Assembly: GCA_937922675.1 (NCBI GenBank)
Contig: CALAJN010000002.1
Location: 89,192-153,191, forward strand
Reading direction: 5' to 3'
Length of the DNA: 64,000 nt
Source of the DNA: an uncultured Granulosicoccaceae bacterium
Lineage (GTDB): Bacteria > Pseudomonadota > Gammaproteobacteria > Granulosicoccales > Granulosicoccaceae
A program made the translations under genes and the position numbers. The notes under the pieces are model-generated. The model was given only the letters and a program-made list of their open reading frames with translations. It did no database searches and had not been told where the DNA came from. This document shows, piece after piece, positions 53,728 through 62,134 of the stretch (positions within the stretch are counted from its first letter, which is position 1; each line of letters starts with the position of its first letter).

Positions 53728-54228
53728 TCAGCTGTCAGTGTCACGTTCGGCTGTATCCAGGGTGTTGATCTGATTTGCTTCACGGCGCCGCGCCTGCAGT
53801 GCGATCAGCACGGGCACGTACGCTGTCAGGGCGGTCAACCACATGGCCATGATCAGCACGGGCAGATCGACGTCGGGTGCCTCGGGCGGTGCCTTCGCAT
53901 GCCAGAGCAGGAGCAGCCATAGCCCGATCAGTGACAGGATGCTGATCACCCAGGCCACGCCGAACCAGCGTGTCACGCGGCCGTGTTGTGGCCCCAGACC
54001 ACGATCTCGAGCCGCCCTTGCCAGATACCAGGCGGGCAGCGCACCGATGAGCACGGGTGCGCTCAGCCAGGTCGCGCCCGCCAGGATACGTCCAACGCTG
54101 TCGGCTGCCGGCGCACCATAGGCCGCAAGACTGTTTGCAGCGATGACCGCAGCACTGCCAGCCCAGGTGAGCACGGCTATGGCGAGCATGTTTGAGCCCG
54201 AGGCGATATGGGATCTGAGTGTTGTCAT
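53728..54228 (-). CDS. Hypothetical four-helix membrane protein
   Basis: A 166-residue membrane protein with about four helices (residues 14-34, 48-66, 86-106 and 122-143). A short basic loop (RAARDRGLGPQHGRVTRWFG) separates helices 2 and 3. I do not recognise a family. It converges with the chorismatase gene (12 bp between stops) and is followed by an IlvD-like gene further upstream on the same strand. Confidence 0.65.
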   Translation of the reverse strand: MTTLRSHIASGSNMLAIAVLTWAGSAAVIAANSLAAYGAPAADSVGRILAGATWLSAPVLIGALPAWYLARAARDRGLGPQHGRVTRWFGVAWVISILSLIGLWLLLLWHAKAPPEAPDVDLPVLIMAMWLTALTAYVPVLIALQARRREANQINTLDTAERDTDS

Positions 54229-54339
54229 ACGGATGTCAGAGTTTGCCGCGAAGTCACAGCCCGAGTCTATTGCTTGAACAGCCCGTGATCTTCGTTGGCG
54301 TAGACCGACAGGCTTGTCCTTGTCCCGGGCAGACCGTGC

Positions 54340-56211
54340 TCAGAAGCTCTTCTGCGAGCCCTCGCGAAAACGATTGCCAGGCACAAAGCCTGAGCGTTCG
54401 GCCGCGCGTTCACGGGGCACCCACAACTCACGGTCGGGGTGCATGCCCGCACCTTGTACCGCAGACACTGCCGAGCGCCGCATGCGGTTGAGCAAACGTG
54501 TATCGACGTCACCACACGAAGGGTGTACGCCATAGTTGGCATCGACGACATTTTGCCAGGCTGCCTTGCGAGCATCGCGCGTGGTGCTGTCATTCAGCGG
54601 TGTGCAATCAATGGTGTTGCTGTTCAGATCGACAACAATCTCATCACCGTTTTCAACCAGCCCGATTGGCCCTCCAATTGCTGCTTCCGGGCCGACGTGA
54701 CCAATGACAAGCCCGACAGACCCACCTGAGAAGCGTGCATCGGTCATCAGTCCGACCACAATACCCTTGTCGCGGCACAGGGTTGTAATACGTGAGGTGG
54801 AATCAAGCATCTCGGGCATGCCGGGTGCGCCACTGGGCCCCTCATAACGCACGATCACCATATCATGGTGTTGGAAGGTCTCGGGCGCATTCTCAAGTGT
54901 ATCGAGCAAGCCTTGTTCACCATCGAACACACGTGCACTACCCACAAAACGATTGTCTTCAAGCCCACCCTCAACGCCTGCAAGCTTGAGCACTGCACTG
55001 TGATCAGGGCAGAGATTGCCGCCGAGCATGCGCAGCCCGCCTGTCGGTTTGAAAGGCTTTTCTACCGGGTATACAACGGTGCCATCAGGCTCGCTCGTTG
55101 CGAGGCGTTCAACCTGGTCTGCAAGCGTCTCGCCTGTACAGGTGAGTGTGTCACCGTTGAGCAGTCCTGCTTCGAGTAGTGCGCGGACGATCACTTGCAC
55201 ACCGCCTGTCTCATCGATATCAACCATCGAGTAGCGACCGTAAGGGCGTGCGTCTGTCAGCACGGGCACCACGTGCTCCGAGAGGTGATTGAATTCTTCC
55301 GGGGTCACGATATCGCGCCAGAAATCGCCAAAGCCCGCAGCGCGCGCAATCTCGGGGGCGTGCAGCATCACGTTGGTGGAGCCACCCACAGCCATGGCAA
55401 CGATCAGGGCATTGCGGATGGCATCGCGCCCGACGATATCGCGTGGCGTGTGTCCACGCGCAATCAGCCCTTCAAGGTATTCGACGAGCTCTGCGGGGAA
55501 GGCCTCAAGGCGACGCTGATCATCTGATGGCGGTGCGACCATGTGCAACGGTTGCATGCCAACTACCCCGATAAAGGTCTGCATGGTGTTGTAGGTGAAC
55601 ATGCCACCGCAGCTACCGCGTCCAGGGCAGGCCTCGCGCGCTACACGGTCTTTCAAGCGGGCATCGGAGCTACCGGCAATCTGGTAGGCACTGATGATGT
55701 CGATAGGCTGTTCCGTAACTGAATCGCGACCGGGTCGGATCGGGCCATCAGACATGATGATGGCAGGGGCATCGTGCTCAAGCAGCGCGGATAGTGTGCC
55801 CACCGGAGGCTTGTCGCAGGCGACGACCGCTAACACGCCACCGAGTCCACTGGCGCTCAAGTGCTCACACAGGGTGTCGTGCGTGACCTCGCGGCCAATC
55901 AGGGAGTAGCGCATCTCGCGCGTACCGTTACGCATACCGTCCGAGGTCGCCACCGTGTACTCCGGTTGCACGAGGCGCAAGCGCGCCTGCCCTTGACCTT
56001 GACCGATGCGAAGTCGAAGGGCCTCGTGGATGGCCTCGACCTTGTCCTGCACGCCGAGATAGCACTGGCTATCGCCGCGTGTGCCGACCACGCCGACGGA
56101 TGGCTCGTGGATCAGCTCAAGATCAGTGTTCAGTTCGCGCGCCACCCCGTAGGTCTGGGCATTGCGGCCGGGGTTGTGATCGAAGCGGACGATTCTCGTA
56201 CGGTCGGACAT
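54340..56211 (-). CDS. IlvD/Edd family dehydratase (dihydroxy-acid dehydratase-like)
   Basis: A 623-residue Fe-S dehydratase of the IlvD/Edd family. Cys residues at expected cluster positions are in RGDSQCYLGV, VVACDKPPVG and CPGRGSCGGMFTYNTMQ. Other motifs are VAMAVGGSTNVMLHAPEIARAAG, the substrate segment YEGPSGAPGMPEM, and FSGGSVGLVIGHVGPEAAIGGPIGLVENGD. The first motif is unusual: classical IlvD has an NEITPCN-type sequence there. It may be the branched-chain amino acid enzyme or a sugar-acid dehydratase. Start ATG 56211; an upstream TTG is less likely. It is separated from acsF by about 160 bp on the same strand. Confidence 0.8.
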   Translation of the reverse strand: MSDRTRIVRFDHNPGRNAQTYGVARELNTDLELIHEPSVGVVGTRGDSQCYLGVQDKVEAIHEALRLRIGQGQGQARLRLVQPEYTVATSDGMRNGTREMRYSLIGREVTHDTLCEHLSASGLGGVLAVVACDKPPVGTLSALLEHDAPAIIMSDGPIRPGRDSVTEQPIDIISAYQIAGSSDARLKDRVAREACPGRGSCGGMFTYNTMQTFIGVVGMQPLHMVAPPSDDQRRLEAFPAELVEYLEGLIARGHTPRDIVGRDAIRNALIVAMAVGGSTNVMLHAPEIARAAGFGDFWRDIVTPEEFNHLSEHVVPVLTDARPYGRYSMVDIDETGGVQVIVRALLEAGLLNGDTLTCTGETLADQVERLATSEPDGTVVYPVEKPFKPTGGLRMLGGNLCPDHSAVLKLAGVEGGLEDNRFVGSARVFDGEQGLLDTLENAPETFQHHDMVIVRYEGPSGAPGMPEMLDSTSRITTLCRDKGIVVGLMTDARFSGGSVGLVIGHVGPEAAIGGPIGLVENGDEIVVDLNSNTIDCTPLNDSTTRDARKAAWQNVVDANYGVHPSCGDVDTRLLNRMRRSAVSAVQGAGMHPDRELWVPRERAAERSGFVPGNRFREGSQKSF

Positions 56212-56373
56212 CGCTGGTTTCAAGTTCAAGGCAGAAAAGGGGAGGCAAGGCAGAAAAGGGGCAGGCGCAGCCGGCTCCAGGCCTTATTCTGACTCACAAC
56301 CTGACGTAGCAGCACATATTAAACTCAAGCGTCTTCCGACTTGTACGAGATCAGGCGCCACGCGATCGCGGCC

Positions 56374-57525
56374 TCAGTAAGACGGCTCCATACGCGTGCT
56401 CGCCGGTACATCGTGACGAATAGCCGGGATCGTGTAGATAGACACAAAAGCAGCTGCTGCCTTGGCCATGCCTACAACCCGGGTAAAGGTTCCGCCAACG
56501 CCGCCGCGCTTCTTGCCGTCGCTCACGTTTAGCGAAGCGCGTTGCAAGCGCTCAAGTCCCTTTTGCCAACGCGGGTGTTCAAGATCGAGCGTAATCGGGA
56601 AGATCTGCGTGCTGATTGCGGACGTCTTTTCGAACACCTCCTTCGCATACCAGTCAGGATCAATGCCAAGCGCCTTGTGAAAGGCTGGGCGTTGATGATC
56701 GCGCACGTACATGGTTGAGTACACAGCGGTCAAAAAGAACTTGATCCACAAGACGTTATGTCCGCTGGTGAGTTTGGGATCGGTCTTCATCAGCAGTGCA
56801 AACGCTTCGCCGTGACCAAATTCGTCATTGCACCACTGCTCGAACCACTTGAATATCGGGTGAATTCTGTACTCGGGATGCTGCTGCAGGTGCCGATAGA
56901 TGGTGATGTAGCGGGCGTAACCGATCTTTTCTGACAGGTAGGTGGCGTAGTAGATGAACTTGGGTCGGAAGTAGGTATATTTCTTGGCCTGGGTAAGAAA
57001 GCCCAGGTTCACCGCGATCCCGGCCTCGCGCAGGGCATCGTTGATAAAGCCTGCGTGGCGAGCTTCATCGCGTGCCATCAAGCCAAACAATTCAGTGATG
57101 TCCGCATTGCTGCCGCGGCGCTTCATTTCCTTGTAGAGCACGCAGCCGGAGAACTCGGCCGTGCACGAGGAAATCAAAAAATCAATGAGCTCCTTTTTCA
57201 GCTGAGGCTCCATGCCATCCCAATCAACGGCTTCCCAACCCTCGCCCTTGCGAAAGTGTTTTTTGTTCGGGTCCGCCTTCATGCGCCCGATCAGCTCATC
57301 CCAATCGGCGCGCACGCTCGATACGTCCACGCGGTCCAGCTCATCGAAATCGGTGGTGTAGAAGCGCGGCGTCAGCAAGGTGTCCTGCATGGCGACCTCG
57401 GTGGCCTGATCGCTGTTGGCAGCGCCCAGATCCTCGGCAGCTGGATCGCGATCGAGCACGGCGGTAGCGCCTTCAGCTGCCGCTCGTTTGCCGTCGGCCA
57501 GATTGCGCGGGTCAAATTCGATCAC
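56374..57525 (-). CDS. acsF: Mg-protoporphyrin IX monomethyl ester oxidative cyclase
   Basis: A 383-residue AcsF, the oxygen-dependent enzyme that closes ring E in (bacterio)chlorophyll synthesis. The rubrerythrin-like di-iron ligands are visible: Glu in LISSCTAEFSGC, E-x-x-H in MARDEARHAGF, and a second E-x-x-H in WCNDEFGHGEAF. TLLTPRFYTTDFDELDRVDVS near residue 50 and KKYTYFRPKFIYYATYLSEKIGYARYITIYRHL are family signatures. The GTG at 57525 overlaps the stop of the small upstream gene (GTGA), so the two are coupled. No other bch, puf or puh genes are in the window. This implies aerobic bacteriochlorophyll synthesis. Confidence 0.95.
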   Translation of the reverse strand: MIEFDPRNLADGKRAAAEGATAVLDRDPAAEDLGAANSDQATEVAMQDTLLTPRFYTTDFDELDRVDVSSVRADWDELIGRMKADPNKKHFRKGEGWEAVDWDGMEPQLKKELIDFLISSCTAEFSGCVLYKEMKRRGSNADITELFGLMARDEARHAGFINDALREAGIAVNLGFLTQAKKYTYFRPKFIYYATYLSEKIGYARYITIYRHLQQHPEYRIHPIFKWFEQWCNDEFGHGEAFALLMKTDPKLTSGHNVLWIKFFLTAVYSTMYVRDHQRPAFHKALGIDPDWYAKEVFEKTSAISTQIFPITLDLEHPRWQKGLERLQRASLNVSDGKKRGGVGGTFTRVVGMAKAAAAFVSIYTIPAIRHDVPASTRMEPSY

Positions 57526-57818
57526 AGTGTGGCCTCCTCGCTGAAGGAAAATTCGCAAAGCTCCATGAATTCGAGATCACCTGTCAGCCGAGTCCAGGCT
57601 CGCTGCAGCGCTGTGGCGCGCGTGATGGTAGCGGTACGCGACTCGATCACCACTTCGCCGTAGGGCGCCATGATTTCCGTGCCGTGTACCAGCACCTCGT
57701 CCCCCGGATGCACAACCGCGCCATTATCAAACTTGACGTGGGCGTGGAGACTTTCAAAACAATGACTTACCTCAACCGTACAGGGCGCGGTCTCGCGCTC
57801 ACGAGTGAAGATCCCCAT
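57522..57818 (-). CDS. Small protein coupled to acsF, BciE-like candidate
   Basis: A 98-residue soluble protein (MGIFTRERETAPCTVEV to CEFSFSEEATL) with HVKFDNGAVVHPGDEVLVHG and YGEVVIESRTATITRATALQRAWTR. GGGGGA precedes the ATG by 6 bp, and its stop overlaps the acsF start. In alphaproteobacteria the small cyclase subunit BciE is encoded beside acsF and has about this size. Position and length support a BciE-like role; I cannot confirm sequence homology. If it is BciE, this cyclase would belong to the AcsF plus BciE class. Confidence 0.6.
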   Translation of the reverse strand: MGIFTRERETAPCTVEVSHCFESLHAHVKFDNGAVVHPGDEVLVHGTEIMAPYGEVVIESRTATITRATALQRAWTRLTGDLEFMELCEFSFSEEATL

Positions 57819-57856
57819 GGTGTTTCCCCCGGCTGGCAGACAAATGGCGGACGAAG

Positions 57857-57874
57857 TGTCCAGTCTGGTTGACA
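57857..57874. promoter_or_regulatory. PpsR/CrtJ-like site (TGT-N12-ACA)
   Basis: TGT at 57857-57859 and ACA at 57872-57874 (reading TGTCAACCAGACTGGACA on the minus strand) match the palindromic PpsR consensus with exact 12-bp spacing. The site begins at the last base of the putative -10 box and extends over the transcription start. The motif alone arises by chance about once in 4 kb; its place within 100 bp of an acsF operon is the argument. Confidence 0.5.
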
Positions 57875-57902
57875 TTCTAAGCGGCTCGGTCGAACTGAAC
57901 AA
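57874..57902 (-). promoter_or_regulatory. Candidate promoter of the acsF operon
   Basis: On the minus strand TTGTTC (57902-57897) and TAGAAT (57879-57874) are 17 bp apart. The -10 box matches the consensus at five of six positions; the -35 is weaker. It lies within the end of the thioesterase gene and about 56 bp before the small gene's ATG, directly next to the PpsR-like site. Confidence 0.45.
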
Positions 57903-57912
57903 GCCCGAGGCA

Positions 57913-58452
57913 TCAGGATCCGGGGTCGGGCGCAGCGCGCCGGGCATGCAGGGCCTTGACCCAGTCGGCAACGACAGGCTCGAGCGCAGGGCTCGGCTCG
58001 CTGTGCCCGGCGAGTGTCAGCACGTCGCTGATGCTCGGCTTGGGTCCGCGCCTTGCGAGAAATCGCCCTTCAAGCCAGATCTCGTTGACGACCTCACCGC
58101 GGCTTTCAAATACCTGCTGGATATAGAACGAGCGCTCGTCCCAGCCCAGAATGCGCGTGGTAATCGTGTAGTGCTGCCACAAAGTGAGAGAGCGACGAAA
58201 GCGCACCATGGCCCCGGTCACCACCGGGTACCAGGTGCGTTCACGAATTGGCCACAAAGTGTCGGAGCGCAACATCAGATCGGTGCGGGCGAGATCTGCC
58301 ACCGTCAGATATACCCCGTTGTTCATGTGCATGAACACATCAAGATCATTCGGCCAGACCCTGAAGTGGCTGACGCATGGCCCGACAATGCTGCAGCGTG
58401 CCCGGCGACGGTGACTCAGCATCAGCCAAAGTAGTCGAAAGATGTACTTCAT
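57913..58452 (-). CDS. Acyl-CoA thioesterase-like hot-dog protein (THEM6/YbgC type)
   Basis: A 179-residue hot-dog fold protein resembling THEM6 and FadM-type thioesterases. Motifs are VSHFRVWPNDLDVFMHMNNGVYLTVADLARTDLMLR, in which the Asp-x-x-x-His-x-N segment sits at the catalytic place, and ERSFYIQQVFESRGEVVNEIWLEGRFL. An N-terminal hydrophobic stretch (FRLLWLMLS) may be an anchor. It lies upstream of the acsF operon on the same strand, but its end overlaps the putative acsF promoter, so co-transcription is not required. Confidence 0.82.
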   Translation of the reverse strand: MKYIFRLLWLMLSHRRRARCSIVGPCVSHFRVWPNDLDVFMHMNNGVYLTVADLARTDLMLRSDTLWPIRERTWYPVVTGAMVRFRRSLTLWQHYTITTRILGWDERSFYIQQVFESRGEVVNEIWLEGRFLARRGPKPSISDVLTLAGHSEPSPALEPVVADWVKALHARRAAPDPGS

Positions 58453-58488
58453 GTGACGTTCTGCAAATGCATGGGTAGAGAGTCTGGA

Positions 58489-59421
58489 TCAGATCAGGCG
58501 GGTGGCAAGACTTGTCCACAACGGCAGGCTCAACAGGCTCAAAGCAGTAGATTGCATCACGACCATGGCTACCTGGTTTCTATCACCGCCGTAGCGTGCG
58601 GCGAGCAAATGCGCTGCCGATGCGGTCGGCAAGGCAGAAAATACAAGTACGGTAGCCGCGGTAATACCGGTCACTCCGAGCAAGGCAAACGCTGCCCAGA
58701 CCAGCAGCGGCAGAACCAACAGTTTGATCGCGTGTATCGGCAGTGCAAGTCGTGGCGGTGGCCACAGACGAGTTGATGCGAGCGCGGCGCCAAGTGACAA
58801 CAGCACTATGGGAATGGCGGTATTTGCGAGCCGCTCGATCAGAGAAGAGACATGGGCTGGCATCGTCTTGCCGGACACTGCCACACCGATGCCCGCAACA
58901 CTTGCGAGTAAAAACGGGTTCAATATCACTTCACGAGTCAGGTTCAGACGCGATAAAGCCTGACCCTTTGTCAGCAGAACAATGGCATAGATGTTGGCTA
59001 GCGGTATGCCAAGTCCGACCACAATAGCGAGTGCCGCGGTAACCTCGCTAGCGTGCTGTGTAAACGCACCTGCGGCAACAAAACCCAGCGCGGTATTGAA
59101 GCGCCAGCCGTTTTGCATGGTGCCGGCGTCGTTGTCAGAGGTGTCGGCGCTCCGGGTGCTTCCCGATAGGCGTCGTACAATCAGCGTCAGAGCAAAGCCG
59201 AGCGTCACGACCGCGCAGCCAAGCGAGCCAAACAGCAGCACTTGCGAGCCCTCGATCGGGCGTTGCGATGCAGCGCCAAACAGCAGAGCAGGGTACAACA
59301 GGTAGAAACAGAGCTTGTCGATCTGTTGCCAGCCATCCGGGCGCAGCAGACCCCTGAGCAGATACCCGAGAACGATGATGGCAAGATCCGGGGCGAGGTG
59401 CCACAACACCATCAGGGACAT
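58489..59421 (-). CDS. AEC family auxin-efflux-type transporter
   Basis: A 310-residue membrane protein with about ten helices. DLAIIVLGYLLRGLLRPDGWQQIDKLCFYLLYPALLFGAAS at the N terminus and the second-half NPFLLASVAGIGVAVSG and NTAIPIVLLSLGAALASTRLW are typical of AEC carriers (Pfam Mem_trans), as is LVFSALPTASAAHLLAARYGGDRNQVA near the end. Substrates of bacterial members include malonate and malate. I use the ATG at 59421; a TTG lies 12 bp upstream. It precedes the thioesterase by 36 bp. Confidence 0.88.
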   Translation of the reverse strand: MSLMVLWHLAPDLAIIVLGYLLRGLLRPDGWQQIDKLCFYLLYPALLFGAASQRPIEGSQVLLFGSLGCAVVTLGFALTLIVRRLSGSTRSADTSDNDAGTMQNGWRFNTALGFVAAGAFTQHASEVTAALAIVVGLGIPLANIYAIVLLTKGQALSRLNLTREVILNPFLLASVAGIGVAVSGKTMPAHVSSLIERLANTAIPIVLLSLGAALASTRLWPPPRLALPIHAIKLLVLPLLVWAAFALLGVTGITAATVLVFSALPTASAAHLLAARYGGDRNQVAMVVMQSTALSLLSLPLWTSLATRLI

Positions 59422-59617
59422 GTCCGGTGCCAATTGGGACGATCGTCTGCCGCGGGTCTGTGGTCGGTGAAGTTCAAGATCGAGGTCTCGGTCGGGCGCA
59501 GTCGTCTGGCTGTGGCAGGTAGGGTAGCGCAGAGCGGTACGTCAGAGCCTTGGGCAGCTTGGCGGAGTATCGCCTGCAAGGTTGTTGTACGCTTTACGTT
59601 TTTTTCGCTGCCGTGTG

Positions 59618-60529
59618 ATGATCCCCAGAATTGACCTTCGACAATTGCTCGACATCCTGCATCCGGGTCATTACGCCGCGCGTGCAGAGGCCCGCGAGGG
59701 GGCCATGGAAATCGGCTTTCTTACCTTTTACGGCACCTCGTTGACTGCTGCTCGAATGCAAACGGTACTGGAGGCGTATCGGGCCTTCTTTGCACTGCCG
59801 CCCGAGGTGAAGGCCCGCTGGGATATGTCGGCGACCGGATCTAATCGGGGGTGGGGATCACCCGGGTCCGAGCAGGTGGATCCAACGGCCAACCCGGATT
59901 TCAAGCAGGTGTTTGATTGCGGTTATGAGTGGCAGGGGAATGAACTACCCGCCTACGCGCCCAATTTATGGCCGGATCAGCCCGCAGAATTTCGAACAGT
60001 CCTCGAGGCCTACTACACCGATGCACTCGCGCTGGCTATGGAGATTCTGTGCGCCGTGGTGGACTGCGTCGGGTCTGATTGCACCTTCTTTCGTGACAAG
60101 TTTGATCTGCCCATGGCGCTTTTGCGTGGTAATCATTACCCTCCGCGCCCGGCTGACTCGGGGCCGAGAGATTTTGGTATCGCAGCTCACACCGACTATG
60201 GGTGTCTGACACTGCTGGCAACCGACGGCACTCCGGGCCTGGAGGTACGCACGCGTGATGGTGGCTGGATACCGGTGAGTGCGCCACCCGGCGAGTTCAT
60301 CATCAACTTTGGCGAGATGCTCGAGATGTGGACAGGCGGCAAGATCGTCGCCACACCACACCGCGTTATCGGAGGTGATGAGGAACGCTTGTCCGTGCCG
60401 CTGTTCTTCAATCCACGTTTTGATACCAACGTGGCCCCCCACGGCACCGACAAGACCATCCGTGCGGTGGATCACCTTCAGAGTCGGTTTGACGAGACTT
60501 ACCTTCATTTGCGCAAGAAGAGCGCATGA
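59618..60529 (+). CDS. 2-oxoglutarate/iron-dependent oxygenase (isopenicillin N synthase family)
   Basis: A 303-residue 2OG-Fe(II) oxygenase. The N-terminal DIOX_N-like region has GFLTFYGTSLTAARMQTVLEAYRAFFALP. The iron triad is HTDYG (His, Asp) and TPHRV (His), and RLSVPLFFNP carries the 2-oxoglutarate Arg. The start is the ATG at 59618 and the frame upstream is not homologous. Bacterial members hydroxylate or oxidise small metabolites; the substrate is unknown. It is divergent from the AEC gene and followed by a patatin gene 28 bp later. Confidence 0.9.
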   Translation: MIPRIDLRQLLDILHPGHYAARAEAREGAMEIGFLTFYGTSLTAARMQTVLEAYRAFFALPPEVKARWDMSATGSNRGWGSPGSEQVDPTANPDFKQVFDCGYEWQGNELPAYAPNLWPDQPAEFRTVLEAYYTDALALAMEILCAVVDCVGSDCTFFRDKFDLPMALLRGNHYPPRPADSGPRDFGIAAHTDYGCLTLLATDGTPGLEVRTRDGGWIPVSAPPGEFIINFGEMLEMWTGGKIVATPHRVIGGDEERLSVPLFFNPRFDTNVAPHGTDKTIRAVDHLQSRFDETYLHLRKKSA

Positions 60530-60557
60530 CGCATTTGGCCACCACGCGGCTTCCCCG

Positions 60558-61586
60558 ATGACAGATCACAAGAAAATCAATCTCGCCTTGCAGGGTGGAG
60601 GAGCTCATGGCGCCTTTACCTGGGGCGTGCTTGATCGCATCCTCGAGGATGGACGGCTTGAAGTCGATGCAATATCCGGTACCTCAGCCGGTGCGATGAA
60701 CGCAGTGGCTTTTGCTGCGGGTTTCGCAGAAGCCGGGGCGCAAGGCGCAAGGGACAAGCTTGCAGAATTCTGGCGGGCCATGTCCAACGCTGCCAAAAGC
60801 AGTCCGATCAGGCGTACGCCGCTTGACGTCTGGATGGGGAACTGGAGTCTTGATCAATCCTGGGGTTATCACGCAATGGATGCGATGTCCCGAGTATTCT
60901 CCCCCTACCAACTCAATCCGCTCAACATGAATCCGCTCAAGGATGTGCTCGAGAGCTGCATTGATTTTTCAGTGATTCAGCACGCGGATAGCATCAAGCT
61001 CTACATCTCTGCTACCAATGTCGAGACCGGCAAGGTCAAGGTATTTGATAGTCACACGCTGACCTCCGACATGGTGATGGCCTCGGCCTGTTTGCCGATG
61101 GTGTACCAGGCCGTACAGATCGATGGTGTGCCTTACTGGGATGGTGGCTACATGGGCAACCCGTCGCTCTTTCCGTTTCGTAGCGGCGATTCGTGCGCGG
61201 ACATCGCCGTTGTCCAGATCAATCCCATCGAGCGCAAGGGTACGCCCAGCACCTCGCATGAGATACAGAACAGAATCAATGAGATTGCCTTCAACTCCAG
61301 CTTGCTCAAGGAGCTGCGTGCAATCAATTTCGTCACCCGCCTGATCGATGAGGGCAAGCTGGACGAGTCGAACTACCGCCGCGAGAACATCCACATCATC
61401 GAGAATCAGGAAGAGCTCATGCCGCTGGGTGCCTCATCCAAGATGAACGCGGAGTGGGCCTTTCTTACGCACCTGCGTGATCTTGGGATGCAGACTGCGC
61501 AGCGTTGGTTGGAACAAAACTATGCCGATGTCGGCAAGCGCTCAACAGTGGATTTGCGCGCGATGTTCATGGATACCGGCCCATGA
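60558..61586 (+). CDS. Patatin-like phospholipase
   Basis: A 342-residue patatin-family lipid hydrolase. The oxyanion motif LALQGGGAHGAF, the nucleophile elbow ISGTSAGAMNAVA (Ser) and the catalytic Asp in YWDGGYMGNPSLFPF are all present. There is no signal peptide. RssA-type layout with a C-terminal helical region (NRINEIAFNSSLLKELRAINFVTRLIDEG). The start is the ATG at 60558. It is probably co-transcribed with the oxygenase gene. Confidence 0.92.
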   Translation: MTDHKKINLALQGGGAHGAFTWGVLDRILEDGRLEVDAISGTSAGAMNAVAFAAGFAEAGAQGARDKLAEFWRAMSNAAKSSPIRRTPLDVWMGNWSLDQSWGYHAMDAMSRVFSPYQLNPLNMNPLKDVLESCIDFSVIQHADSIKLYISATNVETGKVKVFDSHTLTSDMVMASACLPMVYQAVQIDGVPYWDGGYMGNPSLFPFRSGDSCADIAVVQINPIERKGTPSTSHEIQNRINEIAFNSSLLKELRAINFVTRLIDEGKLDESNYRRENIHIIENQEELMPLGASSKMNAEWAFLTHLRDLGMQTAQRWLEQNYADVGKRSTVDLRAMFMDTGP

Positions 61587-61700
61587 CAGATTGCAGGCTC
61601 GTCAACAAGTATCGAACGATAAAAGTCTAGGGTTTTTCCTGTCGTCAGAGGTTCGGCTGTTGGTTAGTGTTGACTCACTCGGATCACCCGGTAGCTCGGC

Positions 61701-62132
61701 ATGGACACCCCAGGCATCTCGTCACGTACTTCCTCCCTCGGTCCGAACTCCGGGCGTGGGCAACACAACAGCCCTCCCGACGAGGGCGTGGCGGCGGAAA
61801 AGGGTCGTGCCCCTGCGCCCTGGGCCACAGGCGGCGGTGTATCCGTGCTTACTGTCATCGAAGCCGCCGCCCGCCAGGACAGATTCTTGATCCAGCCGCA
61901 GCGGCACACGTCTGATGCGGCCAGGTCCGCCGGCCCGTCCGTTGATCCGCAGGCGGAGTCGGCCAACCAGGCGTTTCAGCAGATGTTTGCCGACCACGCG
62001 GCCAAGCACGATGCCTTTCATGAGCTGATGCGCCAGGCGTTCGGGGAGAACTACGATTATCAGGCAGCCGAGGTTGTTCGTCTGCAATGCCTGGTTGGGG
62101 ACTTCGGCTGGATGCCGGACATCGTCGTCGTT
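61701..62132 (+). pseudogene. N-terminal fragment of a large secreted (RTX-type) protein
   Basis: About 144 residues. The last half, NQAFQQMFADHAAKHDAFHELMRQAFGENYDYQAAEVVRLQCLVGDFGWMPDIVVVD, resembles the conserved N-terminal module that I recall from large type I-secreted adhesin-like proteins, in which a FG-x-x-YD motif precedes a GDF-x-W-x-P segment and then a beta-rich domain. Here the homology stops at about 62132 and an acyltransferase fragment begins in another frame. The start at the ATG 61701 is a guess; the first 60 residues are low-complexity. I read it as the broken end of a larger gene. Confidence 0.45.
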
Positions 62133-62134
62133 GA

